Assembly (NCBI RefSeq): GCF_012275375.1
Contig: NZ_JAAZQJ010000008.1
Coordinates: forward strand, 62,001-126,000
Reading direction: 5' to 3'
Source: Dyella sp. SG609
GTDB lineage: Bacteria; Pseudomonadota; Gammaproteobacteria; Xanthomonadales; Rhodanobacteraceae
DNA length: 64,000 nt
Below are positions 42,527 through 49,290 of the stretch, piece by piece. A program made the position numbers and the translations under genes. Below the pieces are notes generated by a model. It was not told where the DNA came from and did not search any database. It was given only the letters and a program-made list of their open reading frames with translations. Position 1 is the first letter of the stretch. Each line of letters starts with the position of its first letter.

Positions 42527-43225
42527 TCAGCGTTTCGCACCCTGGCCGAACAGCACCTTGCGCGCTTCCTCGTCCTGGGTCAGGTCGAAGCGGTCCTTGA
42601 TCGATTCGCCGATTTCATAGGCTTTTTTCGTGGCCGGCCGCGCGGCGATGGCCTGGAACCACAGCTTCAGATGCGGGAAATCGTCCAGCGACATGCCCTG
42701 CGCCTCGTGCGAAACGATCCACGGATAGCAGGCCATGTCCGCAATGCTGTAGTCCTTGCCGCCGATGAACGCGCGGCCGTCGAGCTGCTTGTCGAGCACG
42801 CCGTACAGGCGGCGCGTTTCGTTGACGTAGCGGTCGATCGCGTAGGGGATCTTCTCCGGCGCATAGCGGTTGAAGTGATGGTTCTGCCCCAGCATCGGGC
42901 CCAGCCCGCCCACCTGCCAGAACAGCCACTGCAGCACCTTGTAGCGCTCGCGCGTGTCCTTCGGCAGGAAACGGCCGGTCTTCTCCGCCAGGTATTCCAG
43001 GATGGCGCCGGACTCGAAGATGCTCAGCGGCCCGCCGCCATCGGCAGGCGCGGTGTCGACGATGGCCGGCATGCGGTTGTTCGGCGCGATGGCCAGGAAA
43101 TCGGGCTTGAACTGCTCGCCCTTGCCGATGTTCACCGGCTTGATCTCGTAGGGCAGGCCGGCCTCTTCCAGGAAGAGCGTGATCTTGTGGCCGTTCGGCG
43201 TGGGCCAGTAGTGCAGTTCGATCAT
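42527..43225 (-). CDS. Nu-class glutathione transferase (YfcG/YghU-like)
   Basis: This is a 232-residue protein. The start at MIELHYWPTPNGHKITLF is chosen because Nu-class enzymes begin there. NNRMPAIVD and the E-S pair in IFESGAILEYLAE are the glutathione-binding thioredoxin-fold motifs. The C-terminal helical domain (LFWQVGGLGPMLGQNHHFN, IADMACYPWI) is characteristic of YfcG/YghU disulfide-bond reductases. It probably works with glutathione or glutathionylspermidine in the cytosol. Confidence 0.92.
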   Translation of the reverse strand: MIELHYWPTPNGHKITLFLEEAGLPYEIKPVNIGKGEQFKPDFLAIAPNNRMPAIVDTAPADGGGPLSIFESGAILEYLAEKTGRFLPKDTRERYKVLQWLFWQVGGLGPMLGQNHHFNRYAPEKIPYAIDRYVNETRRLYGVLDKQLDGRAFIGGKDYSIADMACYPWIVSHEAQGMSLDDFPHLKLWFQAIAARPATKKAYEIGESIKDRFDLTQDEEARKVLFGQGAKR

Positions 43226-43339
43226 GAGGTGATCCTCGGGCGGCAATGCACAGCGATGTTCGGGTCCGGCGCGTGCCTTTCAAGTCAACGCCCGGGCCCC
43301 GGGGGCCGTTCCCGGGCGCACCTCTCAAGGAGTCGCGCC

Positions 43340-43768
43340 ATGAAGACCCGCCTGTGCCTGATCGCTCTCGCCCTCGCCGCCGCCTTCGGCGCCCACGCCC
43401 AGGACAACGGCGCACCGCCGCCGGACGGCCAGGCCATGCACGGCCAGCGCCGTCCGCCGGATCCGCAGGAACGCGCCCAGAAGCTGGCCAGGCACCTCGA
43501 CCTCAACGCGCAGCAGCAGGTCCAGGTCGCCGGCATCCTGCAGGCCCAGCAGCAGAAGATGCAGAGCTTGCGCGGCAGCGCCAGGGGCCAGGATCGCCGC
43601 GACCAGGCGCGCGCCATCATGGAAGACGGCGACCGCCAGATTCAGTCCGTGCTGAGCGACAGCCAGCGCCAGCGCTACCTGGCCATGAAGGAACGCATGA
43701 TCGAGAAGCGCCAGGAAAAGCAGGGCACGGCCGAACCCTCCAAGCCGATGCCCGATACCGGGCACTGA
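43340..43768 (+). CDS. Spy/CpxP-like periplasmic protein
   Basis: This is a 142-residue protein. The start ATG 43340 has AAGGAG upstream. The signal peptide ends at GAHAQ. The mature part has HLDLNAQQQVQVAGILQAQQQ and IQSVLSDSQRQRYLAM, the LTxxQ-type repeat of Spy/CpxP proteins, which act as periplasmic chaperones. It is convergent to nothing close and lies 72 bases before rbsK. Confidence 0.75.
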   Translation: MKTRLCLIALALAAAFGAHAQDNGAPPPDGQAMHGQRRPPDPQERAQKLARHLDLNAQQQVQVAGILQAQQQKMQSLRGSARGQDRRDQARAIMEDGDRQIQSVLSDSQRQRYLAMKERMIEKRQEKQGTAEPSKPMPDTGH

Positions 43769-43840
43769 GCGCACTCCACCGGCACGCGTGCCATCCCGTA
43801 TGCTCGGCGGCGATTTTCCCCACCGAGTTCCGGAGCAGGT

Positions 43841-44734
43841 ATGGCGCGCGTCGTCGTGGTCGGCAGCATCAACATGGATCTGGTCACGCTGGCTGAGCGC
43901 TTTGCCGGGCCGGGCGAGACCGTGCTGGGCGAGCGCTTCCTCACCATCCCCGGCGGCAAGGGCGCGAACCAGGCCGTGGCCGCCGCGCGGCTCGGCGCCG
44001 AGGTGGCCCTGGTCGGCGCGCTCGGCGACGACGCCTTCGGCCAGCAGCTCTACGACGGCCTGGCGCGCGAAGGCATCGCGCTCGACCACGTGCGGCGCAT
44101 CGCCGACTGCGGCAGCGGCACCGCTTCGATTACCGTGGCCGGCGGCGAAAACGAAATCATCGTGGTGCCCGCCGCCAACGCACGCGTGACACCCGCGCAG
44201 GTCGAAGCGGCCGGCGACGCGATCGCCCGCGCCGACGCCGTGCTGGTGCAGATGGAAATCCCGCTGGAAAGCGTCGAAGCCACCTTGCGCCTGGGCCAGC
44301 GCCTGGGCGTGCCGGTCATCCTCAACCCCGCACCCGCGCGACGGCTGCCGGTGGAGTGGCTGCGGCTCGCCCGCTATGTCACGCCCAACCAGCACGAACT
44401 GGCCATCCTGCTCGGCGCCGATGCCGAACAGGATTTCCGCGCCCTGATGCGCCAGGCCCCCAGCCCCGTGGTGCTCACCCGCGGCAACGAAGGCGCCTGG
44501 TACCGCGAAGACGGCGACCCCGCACACCAGCCCGGTTTCAAGGTAGACGCGGTCGACACCACCGGCGCCGGCGACACCTTCAACGGCGCCCTCGCCGTAT
44601 TCCTGCACGAAGGCTTGCCGCAGGCGGTGCGCAAGGCCTGCGCGGCCGCGGCGCTGTCCGTCACGCGCCTGGGCGCGCAGGGCGGCATGCCGACGCTGGC
44701 GGAGCTCGATGCGTGGCTTGCGCAGCAGCCCTGA
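43841..44734 (+). CDS. rbsK: Ribokinase (PfkB family)
   Basis: This is a 297-residue sugar kinase. The first signature GGKGANQAVAAARLG and the second DTTGAGDTFNGALAVF with the catalytic aspartate are both present; VVVVGSINMDLV is the usual N-terminus. It phosphorylates ribose or a similar sugar. It is followed after 10 bases by two RNA-repair-type nucleotidyltransferases and may be co-transcribed with them, though the functional link is unclear. Confidence 0.93.
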   Translation: MARVVVVGSINMDLVTLAERFAGPGETVLGERFLTIPGGKGANQAVAAARLGAEVALVGALGDDAFGQQLYDGLAREGIALDHVRRIADCGSGTASITVAGGENEIIVVPAANARVTPAQVEAAGDAIARADAVLVQMEIPLESVEATLRLGQRLGVPVILNPAPARRLPVEWLRLARYVTPNQHELAILLGADAEQDFRALMRQAPSPVVLTRGNEGAWYREDGDPAHQPGFKVDAVDTTGAGDTFNGALAVFLHEGLPQAVRKACAAAALSVTRLGAQGGMPTLAELDAWLAQQP

Positions 44735-44744
44735 GCGCGTTGCC

Positions 44745-45842
44745 ATGATCACCCTGGAAGCACTGCGCGCCCATGCCACGCCTGCCCTGTTGTTCGAATG
44801 CATCGCGGGCAGCCACGCCTATGGCACGGCCACGGCGGAAAGCGACCAGGACCTGCGCGGCATCTATGCGATGCCGGCCGCGGCGTATCTGGGCCTGGAA
44901 GCACCCGCCGCGCAGATCGCCGATGCGCGCAACGACATCGTCTACTACGGCCTGCGGCGTGTGATCGAGCTGCTCTCGGCCGCCAACCCCAATGTGCTGG
45001 AACTGCTGTTCATGCCGCGGGACACCGTGCGCTCGAGCAGCCCGGAAATGGACCAGCTGGCGGCACGGCGCTCGCTGTTCCTCGCTAAACCCTGCGTGCA
45101 AAGCCATATCGGCTATGCGCTCACGCAGATCCGCAAGGCGCGCGGCCAAAACAAATGGATCAACCAGCCGCGGCCGGAAGCGCGGCCGGTGAAAGAAGAC
45201 TATTGCCATGTCATCCCGCGCGAGCGGCTGATCCCCGGCAACGCGGCACCATGCCGTCCGCTGCCGTTGAAAACGCTGGGCTGGAACCTGGACGAGTTCC
45301 ACGCGGCCAGCCTCGAACATGCGCGCGACGGCTACCGGCTCTACCGCTACGGCCGCGACGCGCGCGGCGTGTTCCGCGACGGCATGCTGGTATGCGAATC
45401 CATCCCGTTGGATGAAGAAGCCGAGCGCTTCGCCGGACTGCTGTTCTACAACGAGCAGGCCTGGAAGCAGGCTATGGCCGACCACCAGAACTACTGGACC
45501 TGGCGCCGCGAACGCAACGAGGCGCGCTGGCGGCAGCAGGAAAGCGGCGAACTGGACTACGACGCCAAGAACATGATGCACACCGTGCGCCTGCTGCTTT
45601 CCGGCGAATCCATCGTGCGCCACGGGCGGCCGATCGTGCGCTTCGAAGGCGAGCAGCGTTCGCTGCTGCTGGACATCCGCGCCGGGCGTTTCAGCTACGA
45701 CGAACTGATCGACATGGCCCAGGACATCGCGGCCCGCTGCGAGCGCGAGACCGCGGCCAGCAGCCTGCCCGACACCATCGATACCGACGCGGCCAATGTT
45801 CTGCTGCGCGAACTCACCGCCCATTGGGAGCAACGCCAGTGA
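44745..45842 (+). CDS. RlaP-type nucleotidyltransferase 1 (PF10127, RNA-repair associated)
   Basis: This is a 365-residue DNA-polymerase-beta-superfamily nucleotidyltransferase. The core motif is AGSHAYGTATAESDQDLRGIY near residue 20, with GS and the paired aspartates that bind metal and NTP. The family (RNA ligase-associated pol beta) is often encoded near RNA-repair ligases, and here it converges on rtcA. Its stop codon overlaps the start of a second paralogous transferase by one base (TGATG). It probably adds or removes nucleotides on damaged RNA ends; this is inference. Confidence 0.85.
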   Translation: MITLEALRAHATPALLFECIAGSHAYGTATAESDQDLRGIYAMPAAAYLGLEAPAAQIADARNDIVYYGLRRVIELLSAANPNVLELLFMPRDTVRSSSPEMDQLAARRSLFLAKPCVQSHIGYALTQIRKARGQNKWINQPRPEARPVKEDYCHVIPRERLIPGNAAPCRPLPLKTLGWNLDEFHAASLEHARDGYRLYRYGRDARGVFRDGMLVCESIPLDEEAERFAGLLFYNEQAWKQAMADHQNYWTWRRERNEARWRQQESGELDYDAKNMMHTVRLLLSGESIVRHGRPIVRFEGEQRSLLLDIRAGRFSYDELIDMAQDIAARCERETAASSLPDTIDTDAANVLLRELTAHWEQRQ

Positions 45843-46603
45843 TGGATGCAGCGATCCAGTCCGCCATCGACGCGATCGAGCGCGATCACGGCGTGCGCGT
45901 GCTCTATGCCGCCGAGTCCGGCAGCCGCGCCTGGGGCTTCGCCTCGCCGGACAGCGACTACGACGTGCGCTTCGTTTACGTGCATGCACCCGACTGGTAC
46001 CTGAGGGTGTTCGAACAGCGCGACGTGATCGAACGCATGCTGCCCGGCGATCTCGACGTCAGCGGCTGGGAGTTGCGCAAGGCGCTGCGCCTGATGGCCA
46101 AGTGCAACCTCGCCCTGAACGAATGGTTCGATTCGCCCATCGTGTACCGCGCCGACGAAGCCTTCGCGATGCAGGTGCGCCAGCTCATCGGACGCCACTT
46201 CCAGCCGGCGCGCGCACTGTTCCATTACCTGAGCATGGCGACGACCACGCACGACGAGCATTTGTCCGGCGACACGGTGCGCCTGAAGAAGCTGTTCTAT
46301 TTCCTGCGCCCGATCCTGGCCTGCCGCTGGATCGAGCACGCGCGCACGCAGCCGCCGACCCGCTTCGCGCAGCTGCTGGCGGCGCCGTGGGTCAGCGATG
46401 AGGAGCGTGGCTGGATCGCCGAACTCGAAGCACGCAAGGCGCTGGCCAGCGAAGGCGACCGCGAACCGCTTCCCGTCGCGCTGCGGCCATGGATGCGCCA
46501 GCAGCTCGAGCGCTTCGCGGCGATCGGTCCAAGACTCGCCAGCAAGACTGATATCGACGAAACCATGCTGGACGCCGCCCTCCAGCGCTGGGTCAGCGGC
46601 TGA
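45842..46603 (+). CDS. RlaP-type nucleotidyltransferase 2 (PF10127)
   Basis: This is a 253-residue protein starting MDAAIQSAIDAIERDHGVRV. The metal-binding motif is ESGSRAWGFASPDSDYDVRFVY (GS..D.D). The rest (LRKALRLMAKCNLALNEWFDSP, LKKLFYFLRPILACRWIE) matches the shorter RlaP subfamily. It is coupled to transferase 1 and its 3' end overlaps the rtcA 3' end by 11 bases in convergent orientation. The pair may act as two different end-processing activities. Confidence 0.87.
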   Translation: MDAAIQSAIDAIERDHGVRVLYAAESGSRAWGFASPDSDYDVRFVYVHAPDWYLRVFEQRDVIERMLPGDLDVSGWELRKALRLMAKCNLALNEWFDSPIVYRADEAFAMQVRQLIGRHFQPARALFHYLSMATTTHDEHLSGDTVRLKKLFYFLRPILACRWIEHARTQPPTRFAQLLAAPWVSDEERGWIAELEARKALASEGDREPLPVALRPWMRQQLERFAAIGPRLASKTDIDETMLDAALQRWVSG

Positions 46604-47606
46604 CGGCAACCCGCCAGCGGTCCTTGCCCAGTTCCTCGAAATCGATCTGCACCGGCAGGAATTTTTCGATCAGCGCGGCGTTGCTGCGCGCGTGGTCGGT
46701 GGGTTGCTGCGTGGTGAAGCTGCCTTCGCCGGCGAGCGCCAGCGGGAGCAGCAGCTGGTCGGCGAGGTAGGGGCCGACCGCCGCGCCACTGTCCAGGTAC
46801 GCGCGGGCTTCGGCGCAGGTCAATTCGGCCACGCGCTCGGACGACACGCCGCGCTCGCCGAAGGCGGTGAACAGCTCGCACACGTGCTCGCTGTCGACGC
46901 GCACCATCAAGGCATTGCCGGGGCCAGGCGAGTGGATCGCCTGGCGGATATGGCGATGCTCGTCCGCCACGCCGAGCAGGCGGCGCACCGCATTGAGCTC
47001 GCGCTCGCCGACACGGCCGGGGATGGAGGACATCAGCGCTGTCGCGGACAGCTCCTGTTGCGCGCCGCGCTCCGGCAGGTGCAACGGCCTGGGCGCCTCG
47101 CTCGCGTCGATATCGATCTTCAACGCGCCACCGCCGGCCGGAAAGAAGCCATGGCGTTGCAGCGCGAACGAAGCACGCAAGCCCATGCGCTGCATCAGCG
47201 GCAGAAAACTGTGCTCCAGAAAATCCGCACTCGGCGCGAGCGGGTTATGCGTGCCGCCTTCGAGACGCAGGCTCGCCGTCACACCGGCGAGCCATAGCGC
47301 GGGCAGCACCGTCTGCAGCACCAGCGTGGTGGAACCTGCCGTGCCGATCGGCCAGTGATAATCGCCGCCGCGTACCGGGCCCGGCACGAATTCCAGCGTG
47401 GCCGATCCCGGCGCATCGCCGGTCACCCGCGCAGCACCGATCTCCCGCGCCGCCTGCACGGCGGTCAGATGCTGGCGCATCAGCCCCGGGCGCGAGCGTT
47501 TCGCACGGATGCGCTCCATGCGAAACGGCTCGCCGGTGCAGAGGCTGAGCGCCAGGGCGGTGCGCAGGAGCTGCCCACCGCCGGCCTGTCCATCGATTTC
47601 CAACAT
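46593..47606 (-). CDS. rtcA: RNA 3'-terminal phosphate cyclase RtcA
   Basis: This is a 337-residue enzyme that converts RNA 3'-phosphates to 2',3'-cyclic phosphates using ATP. Motifs seen are LEIDGQAGGGQLLRTALALSL at the start, RPGLMRQHLTA, and near the C-terminus QPTDHARSN with the adenylylated histidine. It is the last gene of the rsr-Y RNA-rtcB-rtcA unit and starts 15 bases after rtcB. Confidence 0.96.
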   Translation of the reverse strand: MLEIDGQAGGGQLLRTALALSLCTGEPFRMERIRAKRSRPGLMRQHLTAVQAAREIGAARVTGDAPGSATLEFVPGPVRGGDYHWPIGTAGSTTLVLQTVLPALWLAGVTASLRLEGGTHNPLAPSADFLEHSFLPLMQRMGLRASFALQRHGFFPAGGGALKIDIDASEAPRPLHLPERGAQQELSATALMSSIPGRVGERELNAVRRLLGVADEHRHIRQAIHSPGPGNALMVRVDSEHVCELFTAFGERGVSSERVAELTCAEARAYLDSGAAVGPYLADQLLLPLALAGEGSFTTQQPTDHARSNAALIEKFLPVQIDFEELGKDRWRVAVSR

Positions 47607-47621
47607 CGCGTTTCCTTTCTC

Positions 47622-48842
47622 TCAACCCTTGACGCAAACCACCTGGCGCAGCGTATGCACGATCTCGACCAGGTCGCGCTGCGCTTCCATCACCGCATCG
47701 ATCGATTTGTACGCCGCCGGCGACTCGTCGATCACCTCCGCATCCTTGCGGCATTCCACATGCGCGGTCGCCTCGCGATGCTGCTCCAGCGTGATCAGCT
47801 TGCGCGCGGCGGTACGGCTCATCACGCGGCCGGCGCCGTGGCTGCAGCTGTGGAAGCTCTGCTCGTTACCCAGGCCGCGCACGATAAAGCTCTTCGCGCC
47901 CATGCTGCCGGGAATGATGCCGAGCTCGCCGCGCTTCGCGCTAACCGCGCCCTTGCGGGTCACCAGCACGTCCTTGCCGAGATGATGTTCACGGCTTACG
48001 TAGTTATGGTGGCAGTTCACCGCCTCGGCCTGCGCCTCGAACGGCTTGGGGATAACCTTGCGCACCGCTTCCACCACGTGGCGCATCATGATCGCGCGAT
48101 TGGCGCGGGCGAAACGCTGCGCCCAGTCCACCGCGAACACGTAGTCGGCGAAGTGCTCGCTGCCTTCCGGCAGGTACGCCAGATCCTGGTCCGGCAGGTT
48201 GATCACCCAGCGGCGCATGTCCTGCTTGGCCAGCTCGATAAAGTACGAGCCGATCGCATTACCCACGCCGCGCGATCCGGAGTGCAGCATGAACCACACG
48301 CGCTGCTCTTCGTCCAGGCACACCTCGACGAAGTGATTACCCGTGCCGAGCGTACCCAGGTGGCTGAGGTGATTCACGCGCTCCAGCTTCGGATGCTTCT
48401 CCACGATGCGCTTGAAGTCCTCGTGCAGCGTGCTCCAGCCCTCCAGCGCGGCCTGCGGCGGGTTTTCCCACGCGCCCTTGTCGCGGCGGCCCGGCGTACG
48501 GCCATGCGGCACGGCGGTTTCGATCGCCGTACGCACGCCCTGGAGATTTTCCGGCAGGTCGCTCGCGGTCAACGTGGTACGCGCGGCGATCATGCCGCAG
48601 CCGATATCCACGCCCACCGCGGCCGGCACGATCGCGCCGACGGTCGGCACCACCGAGCCGACGGTCGCACCCTTGCCCAGGTGCACGTCCGGCATCACGG
48701 CCACCCAGCCGTGGATAAAGGGCAGGCGGGCGATATTGATCAGCTGCTCGCGCGCCTCGTCTTCCAGCGGCACGCCGCGCGTCCACAGCTTGATCGGCGC
48801 CGCGCCCGGAAGATGGATCACATCGTAGTTGCGGTTTTCCAT
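47622..48842 (-). CDS. rtcB: RNA-splicing ligase RtcB
   Basis: This is a 406-residue GTP-dependent RNA ligase that joins 2',3'-cyclic or 3'-phosphate ends to 5'-OH ends, as in cleaved tRNAs. Visible motifs are VGVDIGCGMIAARTTL with the metal-binding cysteine, GTLGTGNHFVEVC, HSGSRGVGN and HSCSHGAGRVMSR with the guanylylated histidine. AAGGA lies 9 bases before the start. It follows the Y RNA genes on the same strand. Confidence 0.97.
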   Translation of the reverse strand: MENRNYDVIHLPGAAPIKLWTRGVPLEDEAREQLINIARLPFIHGWVAVMPDVHLGKGATVGSVVPTVGAIVPAAVGVDIGCGMIAARTTLTASDLPENLQGVRTAIETAVPHGRTPGRRDKGAWENPPQAALEGWSTLHEDFKRIVEKHPKLERVNHLSHLGTLGTGNHFVEVCLDEEQRVWFMLHSGSRGVGNAIGSYFIELAKQDMRRWVINLPDQDLAYLPEGSEHFADYVFAVDWAQRFARANRAIMMRHVVEAVRKVIPKPFEAQAEAVNCHHNYVSREHHLGKDVLVTRKGAVSAKRGELGIIPGSMGAKSFIVRGLGNEQSFHSCSHGAGRVMSRTAARKLITLEQHREATAHVECRKDAEVIDESPAAYKSIDAVMEAQRDLVEIVHTLRQVVCVKG

Positions 48843-48900
48843 GGCCTCGTTTCCTTTGCCCGGGCTGTTGCGCCGCCGGGCCGGCGTGTCTCGAAGAGCT

Positions 48901-49027
48901 GCGGCGACAAAGTAGGTGAACCGTCCTGCTCTACCGCTGAGCTACGCCACCATAGATGCGGTGGCGGCGGGACTCGAACCCGCGACCCGGAGCTTATGAA
49001 GCTAGTAGGTCCACCGGCATTCGCCGC
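48901..49027 (-). ncRNA. Y-RNA-like gene C with complete circularly permuted tRNA body
   Basis: On the minus strand the 127-base RNA is closed by GCGGCGA/TCGCCGC. An internal loop (ATGCC opposite TACTTTG) follows, then an 8-bp helix GGTGGACC/GGTTCACC. Inside, in order, are TACT, a variable-arm-like hairpin (AGCTT-CAT-AAGCT), a perfect 5-bp T arm with loop TTCGAGT (48983-48967), an acceptor strand CGCCACC, the loop GCATCTAT, the partner GGTGGCG, then TA and a D arm GCTC-AGCGGTA-GAGC. This is a tRNA with its 3' half placed before its 5' half, as in YrlA-type Y RNAs. It lies between rsr and rtcB. Confidence 0.9.
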
Positions 49028-49047
49028 GGTGAAAAAGTGCGCATGGG

Positions 49048-49105
49048 GCAGCGACAAACAAATGACGAACCGGCTTGGGATAGTAGGTCCGCCGGCATTC
49101 GCTGC
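49048..49105 (-). ncRNA. Y-RNA-like gene B, minimal stem-loop
   Basis: On the minus strand the 58-base element has the same plan as its two neighbours: GCAGCGA/TCGCTGC outer stem, internal loop ATGCC opposite ATTTGTTTG, and 8-bp inner helix GGCGGACC/GGTTCGTC (two wobbles). The loop is only TACTATCCCAAGCC, so it lacks the tRNA-like module. Outer-stem and inner-helix changes relative to element C are compensatory. It may be a Ro-binding RNA without an effector module. Confidence 0.8.
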
Positions 49106-49116
49106 GCCGTGCGCTT

Positions 49117-49215
49117 GCGGCGACGAAAGTGATGAAAGCATCCCGCTTGCGCGGGCCGGGATTTGAACCCGTCGCCCGAAGGCTTCTCCAAGTAGCTTTC
49201 ATCGGCATTCGCCGC
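49117..49215 (-). ncRNA. Y-RNA-like gene A with reduced tRNA-like module
   Basis: On the minus strand the 99-base element has outer stem GCGGCGA/TCGCCGC, internal loop ATGCC opposite ACTTTCG and inner helix GATGAAAGC/GCTTTCATC. The module contains TACT, a GCC-TTCG-GGC hairpin in the variable-arm position, a T arm CGGG-TTCAAAT-CCCG and an acceptor-like stem CCCGC/GCGGG capped by a GCAA tetraloop. No D arm follows. It is the first RNA after rsr. Confidence 0.82.
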
Positions 49216-49241
49216 AAACTCAAAAGTATGTCCTTCCCTGG

Positions 49242-49267
49242 CCCCGGCAGGCCCATTCCTGCCGGGG
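49242..49267 (-). terminator. Perfect 10-bp hairpin between rsr and the Y RNA genes
   Basis: CCCCGGCAGG and CCTGCCGGGG pair perfectly around a 6-base loop, 24 bases after the rsr stop codon. Only a short TTTT lies 20 bases downstream, so it may be a partial terminator, an RNA-processing hairpin or a barrier that protects the rsr mRNA end. Confidence 0.6.
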
Positions 49268-49290
49268 TACTACGCTGCCATCCGTGGCGA

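Noticed and set aside
47355-49166. 603-codon plus-strand frame across rtcB and the Y RNAs
   Set aside because: It is antisense to rtcB, whose motifs are unambiguous, and histidine/arginine-rich as expected for a shadow.
48901-49215. Ordinary or broken tRNA genes
   Set aside because: T-arm halves precede D-arm halves, no anticodon loop exists, and all elements share the Y-RNA stem. Position between rsr and rtcB explains them better.
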